Origin: Nymphaea colorata
Taxonomy: Eukaryota; Streptophyta; Magnoliopsida; Nymphaeales; Nymphaeaceae
DNA length: 64,000 nucleotides
Assembly: GCF_008831285.2 (NCBI RefSeq)
Contig: NC_045148.1
Coordinates: 4,528,001-4,592,000 of the forward strand
Direction of reading: 5' to 3'
Shown: one piece after another, positions 41,656 to 58,364 of the stretch
How the letters are laid out: each line of letters starts with the position of its first letter
How positions within the stretch are numbered: position 1 is the stretch's first letter
Translations under genes and position numbers: made by a program
The notes under the pieces: model-generated
Seen by the model: the letters and a program-made list of their open reading frames with translations, nothing else
Told to the model about the DNA's origin: nothing
The model's database searches: none

Positions 41656-41825
41656 CTTAGGGCAAAACCAAAGGAAGCCAGTAGATCTAGAGTCACTTGA
41701 TGCGTCTAGGGATCCATTCCTGATGAGCGCACCCTTCAAAAGGTCCAATGAGAATCCATGCATAGTTTGAAGCTCCAAACCAGAGGAGGCCCCTGCATAC
41801 AATGAAGGGGCAAAAGTGGCACAAA
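41655..41825. repeat. direct repeat flanking the second hAT relic (right copy)
   Basis: This is the counterpart of 40195-40385, diverged but collinear: CTAGGGATCCATTC, CATGCATAGTTTGAAGCTC, CATACAATGAAGGGGC. Confidence 0.65.
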
Positions 41826-41840
41826 TTCAGCCCTTCTTGT

Positions 41841-42051
41841 TAAGCCTTGGCGTCGGGCTGGCCCGGCCCGGCCCTGGTCAGCCCGGCTGGCCCATTTAGA
41901 TTAAAAAAAATGTTTTTTAATTTTTTTTTGTTTTAATAATATATATTTATTATTAATAAATCTATTTTATATTTAAAAATTTATTTTATAATTAAAAATT
42001 ATTTTTAAATTTTAAATGGGCCGGATCGGGCCAGCCCGATGCCCACCCTTA
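41841..42051. mobile_element. GC-ended hAT MITE, 211 bp
   Basis: Ends are TAAGCCTTGGCGTCGGGCTG at the left and TAAGGGTGGGCATCGGGCTG read inwards at the right. Flanks CTTCTTGT (41833-41840) and CTTCTTGG (42052-42059) match at 7 of 8 bases. The core is nearly pure A/T. It is the same family as 36678-37003. Confidence 0.88.
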
Positions 42052-42204
42052 CTTCTTGGGTTTAGTTGGACGTTTTGGATCCAGTCATAGTGTTTTGACC
42101 CTTTATAGATCCATTTCCTAATTTTCAGTTAAATTGAGGTATAAATAACTCACGTAGAGGTTAGGTTTTTTTTTTTAGTTGAAGAGAGAAATTTGCCAAT
42201 GTGA

Positions 42205-42365
42205 ATTTGATTTGAGTTTTTTCCCTTTTTGAGTTTTTTCCCTTTGTTGCTTAGGCTTATCATTTTGGTTACAACTTTGTCAAGTTTCTTGATCAATATA
42301 CTTGAGCGTTCGTTGATTTGGGATTTGGAGGAGACGATCCTCTCTACCGTTGCATCATGCTTGCC
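42205..42365. repeat. direct repeat R2, copy b
   Basis: Diverged counterpart of 41495-41655, with TTTGTCAAGTTTCTTGATCA and GGAGACGATCCTCTCTACC. The minus-strand frame over it (42150-42374) is Lys/Ser-rich and matches no family I know. Confidence 0.75.
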
Positions 42366-42379
42366 TATTGACATGATCC

Positions 42380-45300
42380 TTTCATCTCAAATATGTACTT
42401 ATGTTTTTGCAGTTTCGTCTAGCCCTCCAGCATAATTCTTTGTTAGAATAAATGCAGTTATGTAACTTGTTTTTTTTTTCTTTGGTTTAGAAGCATTGTA
42501 TCAATGTATATATTTTAGATAAATTAATACAAATATTTGTTTTTACATAGAAACAAAATGCAGTGATGGAAATGTGAAGAGTACAGTGATGTTTGTTTCT
42601 TTAGCAACAAATTTCTATGAAGGAAAATGCCATTTTTTCTTTTATAGAAACGTGACATTCTTTAAATGACAAAAAATATGGAGTGTGAAGTATAAATTTT
42701 CTAACCGTTTTTCGGCCAAAAATTTCAATTGATGAAATAATGTAATCACTGACGACATATTAACTTCAGCCATGCAAACATTGACGAACATGCAGCAGCC
42801 AAACCCTAAGCACTGCAAGGTTTATGGCATTCAGTGGTGTACTATTGATGCCACACCACTGAAGAATGCACTTCTATGGAGCTGCCACATTAAATCATAT
42901 ACCTTGTAATGAAAGATGATTCAGCACAATGTCCATGTACACGTCATTTTATCCTAAGTAATACTACCTGATGGTAAGTAAATTATCAGTAATGTTTGTT
43001 TTAACTATATGGTCGGAAAAGTCACTGTTGGAAGGCAGCACTGACGATGGGTTCAAACATGGCGGAACCAAGCTGTGACTGGACCAGAAGCGACGGTCTC
43101 TGTGACGTTTTCATCCTGTCAGGATTTAAATCTTAGACGGTTTTTTACCATCAGAGCTTAAGGGCATGTTTGATTGCAAGGAATTTTACTGTTTGATGTA
43201 CATAACTATCTCCTTGCCTCGCGTCCCCTTTCTGTCTGCATGTTTTTTTCTGTTTTTGTTTTCCCCTCTTTTTCTCTTCTTTTTTGGCTGCATTTTTTCT
43301 ATCGGATGATGCAACGGCCTGCTGATGGCTTTTTTGTTGGTGTGAGTGGTGATTTCTTCACTATGGCAAATTTCAAACATTAGTGAAAATGGGTAGTTGT
43401 TCAGATCCGCAGCAGCTATCAACACGCCATCTCCCTTTTTGTGCTGTTGATTTCAACAGCTTGGCCCCACTTTATTTTATGATCCGTGGACATGGCCAAA
43501 TGAACAATTCAGGATGTGGGAACATGAGCAAGCACACCATATCCCCTTTTTTGTTCAGTATTAATTTGACAAGTTAGTTTTCATTAATAATAATGTGTAA
43601 AACATAAAAACATGCAGTTAAGGGCAACATTTAAAAATAGTTGCTGAATCAAATCTACCAGCAAAAAGATTGAAGATTCATGGTTGGTCATTCTATCCCA
43701 AAGAAAGAAATACTTGAGCTAGCGTGCGTTAGATATTTAAAGATCTGCAGAAGATTATTTTCATCTCTAATAGCAGAGAATGGTTGAAATGGATGTGTTG
43801 GTGTCTAGAAGGCAGAGCTTGTTTTCCAAAGAAGCTGTCTGCCACCCGTTGGCATGCCAACTTGCAAGAGCTTGGCCGGCAGATGGGGATGATGGTAGGT
43901 CTGCGGCCTGGAGTTTTGGTGGCCAAGATTGTGGCAAACTGCCACCCGTTGGTCCAGATTCTCCATTAGACGACGCAACATCATGTTTTTGTAGTTTGCC
44001 TCCAATTTTTGAATAATATGAGATGCTAAATGTGTGTATAAGATGTTTGAAAATGAGAGCTCAGCTTCACCATGCTGTGAATTGTTATTGTTATGATGAT
44101 TATTGTTACTTTGTTGGCATATTAACTTTTGAAAGAAATTTTCAATTTAGATGATGTACAGAGTCGGGTAACCACTGTCTTTGATTTTAACTTACTGTGT
44201 AGGGAAGCGACTATTGTTTTGGTCCATGGATTTTAATTCTGAGAATTGAACCTTGAACTCTTACAAAAGGTTTAATTCATATTAAGAGAAGGATGAATGG
44301 GCTTTGAGCATTAAGGCTTATAAACTTTTCTGATTGGCCTTTGAGCATTAAGGCTTCGCTCGATTGACTTTCCTTTACATTCTTTTCCTCATTTTTTATT
44401 AGTAATGAATTTTTATGGTCGTTCTTTCATAGTTGCTCATCAGATTCAAAGCTTTGTGCTCTTTCCTTAGATTTTCAATCCATCGTGGTAGGTTCTGCTA
44501 TCTAGAAGATGGATGCATAGCAAGGTGGGCTGTTGTTTTGTGCTTATCTTTGTACTGTTCGCTTTGGTCTTCTGCTTCCTTTCCACGGTGGTCATGGGCC
44601 ACTCATGGCTACAAATAAAACCAAGGATTCTAACTTTACAGCATTGTTATCATAAATATATTGGTATAATACGGCAAAGTTGAAAAGCTGGGCAAGTTTA
44701 AAAAAAAAAAAGAAATCCTAAAAATAAAATTTAACAAATGCAAAAAAAATAGGAATAAACAATGTGAAAATAAACAAGAAAATCCATTTTTTATTGTTTT
44801 CTGACATTTTCTTTCGTTTTTTGACATTAGTGAGTAAGTACTAGGAGAACTATATGTTTCCGAAAATAAGCCTTATGAAAGTTTATCGGCTTTCTTTGTG
44901 CTATTTGTTTGAAATGTTTTCTATAAATGACAATATTTCCTTAGTTTTGTCTTTCATTGACATTGCCTACATGCAGAACTGACTTTCATTGGCCGCCTCA
45001 AAGTGGATGTTGTTTTTTTCTGGCAGAATGCTGCCATTATCTCCTTGATGCTGCCTTTAGGAGCTCTACTAGAATTCGCTGTAAAAGTTTGTTTTCAATC
45101 TTTTTGTCATCATATTCGAATTAAAGCTTATCTTTTGTTGAGGGCTTTCTTGTTTGAGATGCAATAGTCATTTTCTTTGTCCCAAATCTAGTTTATCATG
45201 TGAATATAAGGCAATCGGTCTCAGTGACTTAATCTAATGCACAAATACCACCTCAATTTCCATTCTCCCAAACAGCCTCCACATTGAAAGATTTATAAGT

Positions 45301-45400
45301 CAAGCCATAATGTCTGTTTGGTTTTTACCACTAACCGGGGACCTGGATTTTTTGCAGGCACAAGCGCTTGTAAGCCCGTGTGACTGTGGCTTTCTAAGAG
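42380..45400. other. intergenic, no supported gene
   Basis: Only short frames without recognisable domains are present. The phrase CTGCCACCCGTTGG occurs twice near 43838 and 43938. I see no RNA gene. Confidence 0.5.
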
Positions 45401-45408
45401 AACCAGCA

Positions 45409-45604
45409 CAGGGGTGGAGGGAAGTGGGCCCCGCAAAGGCGATGGCCTCCCCGCTCAAGTAAATTTTATATTTTCAAAAATTTTAGTGCAGCCCCTGTAA
45501 AACTTTTGAAAAAATAATTGGACCTATTAAAGATTTTCCAAAAAAAATTACTGGTTGTAGGACTGTTCAGCCCACCTAAAGATGAAATCATAGCTCTGTC
45601 ACTG
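45409..45604. mobile_element. probable hAT MITE of the CAGGGGYGGAGCCA group
   Basis: The left end is CAGGGGTGGAGGGA. The right end read inwards is CAGTGACAGAGCTA, 9 of 14 bases alike. Size and AT-rich core match the element at 13929-14122. The flanks give only a weak 8-bp duplication, so the call is tentative. Confidence 0.42.
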
Positions 45605-46082
45605 AAAAGCACCAAGTTGAAGATGCAACATGAACACTTGAATGCAGGTACTACCATTGAACGATGACAATCAGAGCCCCAAACTGCGTAAATCAAGACA
45701 TTGGCATAGCACCTAGGTGAAGAAAGCAGTTCACCACTCAAATATTTGATTAATCCTACCCTCTAATGAAAGAACAAGGCGTACCTGAGACGAACTTGTT
45801 ATTAAACCCTGCCGTTTGAACAATTAAATATTGTAGAAGACTTTAAACTTTTGCCTATTAACTTTTGTGATATATAAAATTTTTGTGTAGTTAATAATGA
45901 AACATTGCAGTTATCCCAAAGAGGTATCCCCCTCTTCAAGAAACATAAACGGAGGAGCAAATCCAAAAAATAAATTTCCTCTTATTATACATCTCAAAGC
46001 ATACTACAAGATTCTCTAAGCACAAAAATGTGACAAAAACCACAGGACATATGAAAAGAGCAAACAGGTGAAATGGGAGGCG

Positions 46083-51400
<5,318 letters not shown>

Positions 51401-51620
51401 GACAAAGGGAGGGAGGGAGGGAGATAGGGAGGGAGAGCGAGAGAGAGGCAACCAACCAGTGAAAAGAGAAGTGGCAAGGTAGAAATCTTTATAGATAAAG
51501 ATTACGGAGAGAGAGACAGGGACAGGCTGCCGAGGAGTGGGGAGATAGAAGAGCAGCCAGTGAGAAGAAAGGGCGTCAACACTGAAATCTTTATAGACAG
51601 AGATTACAGAGAGATCCAAA
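51401..51620 (-). promoter_or_regulatory. CPX1: CPX1 promoter region with duplicated TATA motif
   Basis: Read on the minus strand, the TATA-like CTATAAAGA occurs at 51494-51486 and again at 51596-51588, 102 bp apart. Each lies in a similar segment (GTAATCT, TATAAAGATTTC, TTCTCACTGG or CTTTTCACTGG), so about 100 bp was tandemly duplicated. The nearer TATA would give a leader of about 60 nt and the farther one about 160 nt. A GA-rich tract (plus strand, 51409-51450) lies between the nearer TATA and the ATG, a common feature of plant leaders. Function is inferred. Confidence 0.6.
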
Positions 51621-51914
51621 GTGGATTGGGATAGCCGTCGGTTTTGGGGAGGCGGTCAGGTCCAAGGTGCTGACGATGGGCAGCCCCTGGTAATCTCCCC
51701 CACCAGTTTCACCCCCACCAGCATCAAGGAAACCACCTTTCCTTATTTTTATAGCTTTCCCACTTCTTTCCGTGTATCACGTTAGCTTGTTTCGGGGCTT
51801 TGTCAATATTTTAATGGCGTAGGTTTGGTAACCAAGGTTCCCACAGGAGAAGAGAACCTGTGAACAAATGAAACTTATTTGACTTTGGCTTTTGAGAAAT
51901 GAATTCGATACCTT

Positions 51915-52660
51915 ATAAATGCTTCTCTGACTTTCGAGCTCGTCATTAACAAGCAATTTTAGTTACAGGCTGTTGAGTGGTCATGAGTGGCAAGTAGAAG
52001 TTAGAAGCGAATACTGAGGGCGTTAGGTTTAAATATTATGTAAGAAAGTTTCAATGTTATGGCTTTAAAGGGGCTAGAGCAATTGGGCGATAATGTGGTT
52101 CACATTTAAAAGGTTTGAGGTTCAAATCTCGTGGTATATTGTAGGTCCACTTATACCACAAAACAAACCAGAACCTTATGACCTTCCAGTTAAAAGTTTC
52201 CATCTAGTAATTTTTTTAACTTGAAAATTTTCATGCTATTATCTTCCAAAACCTTGGTGGTTATTCACATTATCTTTAGCAAAAATATAAAAAATAGTTG
52301 CACTTGAAACTAATGAGGTGACAGTCACGGACTGACCTACGTACAACTACATAAACGTGTTAATTTATTGGTTAATGTCATCGCCAAATTTTTCTGCACG
52401 GTGGGCACCTTAAATTACTTAAGTCAACATGGCATATGAGATTTGGGGATCATTTTTGCATAATTTTTGACGTAAGGCAACTGTATTTACAGTTGATATG
52501 TAGGGTTGCCTAGAATGCACTTACAAAATTTTAATTACAAAATTCAAAAACCAACATATTACAACTTCCATAAATATTTAGACTAAAAATTTATCATGTA
52601 AATTCCTTAATAAAAAGTTGAAGTGCCTTTCCATAAGACATACAGTACCAATGCATCTTT
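51915..52660. repeat. diverged 0.75-kb direct duplication, copy 1
   Basis: It shares collinear blocks with 52784-53556, including ATTAACAAGCAATTTTAGTT, AGTAGAAGTTAGAAG, AATACTGAGGG, CCTTAAATTACTTAA, AAAACCAACATAT and AAAAAGTTGAAGTGC. Copy 1 contains a tRNA-like stretch at 52060-52150. It has no coding frame. Confidence 0.85.
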
Positions 52661-52783
52661 CAATTGGTAGTTGTTAATGCACATTTTTTGACGGTTTTTA
52701 ATGATGCAAACTTAAGAAAAAAAAAAAACATTCGATTATAGAAGTAACATGTTGATTTCAATTTCTCTATGTATACAAGTTAT

Positions 52784-53556
52784 ATGCTTCTTTGACTTTC
52801 GTGCTCTTCATTAACAAGCAATTTTAGTTAGACGCTGTTGAGTGGCTAGTAGAAGTTAGAAGAGAATACTGAGGGTGTTAAGTTTAAAAATTTTGGAAGA
52901 AAAATTTGATCTTATGGCCTCAAGCAGCCTAACTTAGTAGTACACATTTAAGAGGTTCAAAGTTTAAATTTTGTATTTGCTGTCATATTTTAGTGTATTA
53001 TTACTCTAAGCTGTAAACAATGACAAGTGCGACACTCAAGTTAAACGGTGTAATGTAGTCTATCCAAACTGCAAAGCAAATTGAAATCTTAAAAGCGTAT
53101 GACCAGGCTGTTTTCCCTAACAAAAAATTAAAAGTTTGTGATTTTTTTTCTTGATTTTTTTTGTAATATTATCTTCGTAAACATTAGTGGTTGCTCGCCC
53201 TTACCTTTACAGAACATGAATAAAACAACAATTCCATTGGACCTAATGAGGTGAAAGTCAGGGGTAGAGACCCATGTACGACTACGTAAACCTGTTAATT
53301 TATTTGCAATACCATGAATCGTCAAAATATTTTACACCGTAGGCACCTTAAATTACTTAACCGCATATGGCTTCTGAGATTTGGCGATAACTTTATATAA
53401 TTTTCCACGTAATGCACATGCAAATTTTAATTATAGAGATTCGAAAACCAACATATAAAACTTCCATAAATATTTACACGAAAAAATATCATGTAATTCC
53501 TTAGATTAAAAAGTTGAAGTGCTTTTCGTTGAGTCACACAGCACCAATACATCTTT
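52784..53556. repeat. diverged 0.75-kb direct duplication, copy 2
   Basis: Collinear with 51915-52660 in the same orientation, with indels and many substitutions. Its end abuts a TA array (53576-53592) and the phrase CACCAATACATCTTT matches ACCAATGCATCTTT of copy 1. Confidence 0.85.
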
Positions 53557-54328
53557 ACAGTTTGTTTTCAGGGAATATATATATATATATATTGTTAAAA
53601 ACTGTCTCCAAAACATTCACTTTATCATTAAAAAGCATGGCCAAACAACTGGTCATCATCAATGCATCTTTTACGATGGTTTTAATGATATAATAAAAAA
53701 TCACGCCACAAAGATAAATGAATATATATATATATATATAATACATATAATTTTGTCAATCTTGTTAAATTTAAATATAATATATTTACAATAACCAATG
53801 TATGTAAAATATAAATAGATCAAATCCATTCACCGCAACAAAATAGTTGTTTTCAAAACAAGTTGGATCTAAATCTTAATATGCTCCCAACAACTAAAGA
53901 CATATTCTTTTAAAACAACCTTGATTGACATTGAGATTGAATGGTAAGATCTAATAGATGTTTTGGAAACATGTTGAACCAATACTCGAATCCAATGCAA
54001 CAACTAAAACATATTTATTTTTAAAACAATTGGATCCATTTCGAAACACTTACTACAACTAGAATATATATTTTTAAAACAAGTTTTTGAAGAGCATGGC
54101 GCTTAAAGCTGAAGCTTCCACTCAATTCCTTCTCATTGCAGGATATAAAGCCTATTTTTGATGTGCTCCCTCCCCTTACATTTCAATTTACATGTCATGG
54201 ACTCCTTTTTACAAAACAAAGAATTGACACTCCAAGAATTCAAAACAAAAGCTGACCGCCTATTAGCTCATGTACTATCCACCGTGCCAACCCCTCGAGA
54301 ATATTTTAAAACATGTTGAAGACAAATC

Positions 54329-54583
54329 CAAATTTGTACCAAACAAGTGACTCCTTGAGCTCCAAGTCGAGACCAATAACCCATGAAAACCACATTCAAT
54401 ATTCAAAATAAATAGTTCCGAACAAATAATCTTTAGACAAACCCAAAAATGGTATTAAATTCACAATTAAATTTGTACCAAACAACTGACTCCTTGAGCA
54501 CCAATTTGAGACCAATAACTCAAAAAGCCATATTCAATATTTAAAATAATTACATCGGATCAAATAATCTTTAATCAAACCAT
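54329..54583. repeat. 139-bp-period tandem duplication
   Basis: AATTTGTACCAAACAASTGA, CTCCTTGAGC, GAGACCAATAAC and TTCAATAT recur 139 bp apart (from 54331 and 54470). A looser related repetition of TTTTAAAACAA and CAACTAAA phrases precedes it at 53840-54090. Confidence 0.8.
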
Positions 54584-55330
54584 GAAAGAAAGAACCGATT
54601 AGTCCTTCCTACCAAATGAAGTCAGTTTTGATAGGAAATGGACTTTGAAAATGCACTCAAGTTTGGAATTCGAAAGAAACAAAACTCGATTTTGATCGGC
54701 TTTGGGTCGAATATGACTCTAATATATTTAGTATAATTTGTTCTATAACTGCTTTTCATAAAATTACATTTACAGAAGACAAATTGCAACTGAAAGATAT
54801 TTAAAAGAATATTTTAATAGAAAGTTGGATTAAAACAATGATTCTTCACTTATGAATAATTCTTCACTTATGACTTATTCCGCTTAGTGGAACTAGTCAA
54901 AATAAATGTAAGTTTGGATCCGATGTAAGTTCAATTGAAAGTGAGACAACTTCTAACCCGGAATTCTCTTTTATAATTGACTAAATTAAAGATTAAGCTG
55001 GAATATATCTGAGGTAAATACGAACATGGGTAAAATTGTGGAAGCCGTGAAAGGCGCCTTACCCCCTTTAGGAGGTCCACTGTTAATAGGGTTGAGTATC
55101 AGCTCAGGCCCCATCTTGACAGCTTAGGATTTGGCTTGGCGTAGCCCGAGTACGGTTCCACCCGGTTTAACCCTGTTTGATTTAATTTTGATAAAACAAT
55201 TAAAGTATTTATGTTATATATATAAATATAAAAAATATGTAAAAATATATTTAAAAAATTAATAATAATATTTTTATCGAACCACTTTGAGCCTAATCCA
55301 AGCTGAACCGGGGAATGAAAGCCCAACAAT

Positions 55331-55440
55331 TAAGCCTGGGCATCGGGTTGGCCCGGCCCGATAACGAGTCAGGCCCGGGCTAGCCCGACTCGAAAAACCT
55401 GAGCCCAAACCGGTGCAGGCCTAACCCGATTAAGTTTAAA
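55331..55440. mobile_element. truncated GC-rich hAT MITE
   Basis: It begins TAAGCCTGGGCATCGGGTTG and continues GGCCCGGCCCGATAACGAG, as in the elements at 36678 and 41841, but no matching right end follows. A second GC/AT-sandwich fragment lies just before it at 55090-55320 and may be a related insertion. Confidence 0.6.
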
Positions 55441-56452
55441 AATATATATTTACTTAGGCTGCGTATCATAAGAAGGGAGGCTCCTTTCACTCTTCCTTCT
55501 CCCTATTAAATAACGGCAAACAAGTTGACCCCAACATAAGACCCTTTAATCGAAACATAGATGGTTAGGCAACAAAAAAAGCAAATTGGGACCTGGTAAC
55601 CGAACCTTGTTTTGGAAATAACTCGGCGGAAATAACACGAGAATTACAATTTATGTTTTGTGAAAAACCAGTCCAATGACCTCTCTTTAGAGTTTTTAGG
55701 AACTTCAAACGGGGTGAAACGAATTTTATGGATCCTATAGCCTTTTTCAGAGTTTATAGACGTATATAGTTCTTAAGTGAAGAAAAGGTCGTGAGTCCCT
55801 TTCTAAAATTATGTGTATGAATATACAAGTGGGACAAGAATTTTAAAATTATAACAGTGTTTCTGAAAATATTTAAAAAATTGTGAGCTCTTTTAAATTT
55901 TTTCTAACATGGTAAAAAGCCCACGAGTCGTGGGATTTCCCCTATTTTCTTTTCACTCTCAGTCTCGCTCTCAACCATGGGTGGTTCCACCCACCCCAAC
56001 CACCCACCGCAACCTCCGGCGAGGGCTGCTAGTGCCCTCTTCGGCAATAACACCAGCACAACAACACACTGACGCTTATACACTTATAGGTCGTTTGATT
56101 GCTGTTCATTGAAACAGGACAGACAAGACGTCCTGTCCATCACATTACTGTTCTATCCTTATTGACAATGGTGTTTTTTGTTTATCGTTTGATGATTTTA
56201 AGAACAAAACATTATGTTCCTCTTATCCGGCATTTGTTTCATATGTATGTTTTGTTTGTTCTGTTTGATCTATTCGTTCTATTTGATGCTTGTGTTTTCT
56301 ATGGTCTGTTCCGTCTGTCATGTCTAGTGTTTGTTTATGTTCTATATGTTCTATCAGGTGTTTGTGTATTCTATGATCCGTTTTGACTATTATATTTGTT
56401 TTGTCTGCTATATGATGACAAAAATATCTTCTTTTTTGAACATGTTATATCA

Positions 56453-56479
56453 AAACAAGTATAAAATTCATAACATGAG

Positions 56480-56541
<62 letters not shown>

Positions 56542-56569
56542 AAACAAGTATAAAATTCATAACATGAGG

Positions 56570-56638
<69 letters not shown>
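56453..56638. repeat. duplicated unit with long (TA)n arrays
   Basis: The phrase CAAAACAAGTATAAAATTCA plus TAACATGAGGC occurs twice (from about 56453 and 56541), each time followed by a TA run (56484-56540 and 56571-56638). Confidence 0.95.
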
Positions 56639-56639
<1 letters not shown>

Positions 56640-57998
56640 TCTTAATAAATCAAAGATTGTAGTTTTCTAGGTGGGAGGTTACCCCACCACCCAAATGGGA
56701 GCCAAACCTTCCATCTTCTCCTTGCTTCTAGGGTTGCATAGTACTCCACAAGTCAAATTGATCTGTCACACACATGCCCCTCACCCGACTGTTTGAGCTA
56801 TGCCCCTTGGAACAAGATAAAGATTGTGGTTTCTTATTCTATATATTTTCACTAAGTATTTTCATTGACCGTTGAATAATGAGCGAATAAACATATATAG
56901 CTGTCATAGGTCTGCTGCAAGACCTGCCCGCAGAAAACCCCCAAATTTTTATTTCAAAAGAATGACTGTATACTTTCAATTAGGTGTGCTTGGACCAATG
57001 TCACAAATATCGTGTTTTATTAAAAAAATGTGATAAATATATAAGTTAGCCGTATAAACCATCAATAAAACACGTCCTTTCCAAAAAGACATCAGAAAAT
57101 AAAAAACGCAAAAAATACTCATTTTTTCTGCATCTTTTTTGCCTGGATGTTAGATGTTTTTTAAGTGTTCAGAGCCAAACTGTGAGTTTCTATCTTTAAA
57201 ATGTATTAAACAAAAGATAGATGTGATTAACCACAAAATTAGGCATAATGAAGAAGAGAGAGCGCTGAAAGGTGCATGTAGTAATAAAGATTAATTATGT
57301 AATGAGGAGAAGAAAGAGATGATTTCTAGAAAATTAGATGCAATAAAGAAGAGAGGGAGAGAGAGCCCAACTGTTCCTACAAAACCCTCCATAGCAATAA
57401 CTCCTTCATTAACTCAGCCATCGTGGGGCTGAGTAAATTGGGTCAAACATGGACACCATCCAAATTTATTATTTCATAAATCACATATGGCTATTTTTCA
57501 CCCACATGATATGTTTATGATTTTATCTAATAATTTTTCAGAGTCTTATTATTAGTTTTTTTTATTTATTTTACTTTTACCTAATTTTTAGAATTTTTTT
57601 AATTTATTAAAAATTTCTCGAGATTTTCCTGAAATATATAATTTTGCCGTATTATACCCGAGAAATAAGTTGTTGTATAATACCCGTACACCATGACAAT
57701 GTTGTATAGATACACACAAGTCTATACACAAAAGCAAAAGGAGATGTAAGTAATAGCCGTGCAGGATTACAACTTGAAAGTTGAAACTTGGATGAAATTT
57801 CTACAACAGGAAAGAGTAACATTCCTCACGACAGCTCCCCTCAGATTGCGAACACCAATTGGTAAACCTTCGTCTCCAATGAGGCGGGCCTATCCTCAGA
57901 GAAATTCCTTTGACAGGGTCATCAGTCCGCACTAAAATGCTTTCTATAAGCTGCACTCACTGAACAGGAAAAATCCTGTGCATCGGTTGAAATGTGTA

Positions 57999-58118
57999 CG
58001 GGCGAGTGAAATTTCACTCGCCCGCCCGACGACGCAACAAACATTGTGAAATTTCACTCGAGGATCGAGTGAAATTTCACGTAAAAAAAAGTCGGCCCTG
58101 CCAGGGCCGACTTTTTTT
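57999..58118. repeat. three consecutive long palindromes
   Basis: 57999-58024 is a perfect 26-bp palindrome centred on GTGAAATTTCAC. 58046-58080 has 16-bp arms (GTGAAATTTCACTCGA) around a 3-bp loop. 58084-58118 has 17-bp arms (AAAAAAAGTCGGCCCTG) around a single base. All are exact. They stand directly upstream of the 63-bp tandem repeats. Confidence 0.97.
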
Positions 58119-58364
58119 CGGGTGAAAGTTCACCCGTCGTCGCCCTTACCCGTCGACGACCTGCAAGGGCCGAAGTTTTTTCGGGTGAAAGTTCACCCGT
58201 CGTCGCCCTTACCCGTCGACGACCTGCAAGGGCCGAAGTTTTTTCGGGTGAAAGTTCACCCGTCGTCGCCCTTACCCGTCGACGACCTGCAAGGGCCGAA
58301 GTTTTTTCGGGTGAAAGTTCACCCGTCGTCGCCCTTACCCGTCGACGACCTGCAAGGGCCGAAG
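58119..58364. repeat. 63-bp minisatellite, four identical units
   Basis: Units start at 58119, 58182, 58245 and 58308; the last lacks only its final TTTTTT. Each begins CGGGTGAAAGTTCACCCG, itself a near-palindrome, and includes GTCGACGAC and AAGGGCCGAAG. The copies look identical, which implies recent amplification. The period is a multiple of three, so a frame stays open through all four. Confidence 0.97.

Noticed and set aside
42150-42374. Lys/Ser-rich minus-strand frame, possibly the N-terminus of the nearby hAT
   Set aside because: No BED finger residues are visible, and the sequence is part of a duplicated non-coding segment.
51401-51619. N-terminal extension of CPX1 from an upstream in-frame ATG
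   Set aside because: It runs through two TATA-like motifs and a tandem duplication. The downstream MASS start gives a normal transit peptide and family length. It is kept only as a question in the findings.
58119-58364. CRISPR-like regular repeats
   Set aside because: Units are contiguous with no variable spacers, and the host is a plant.
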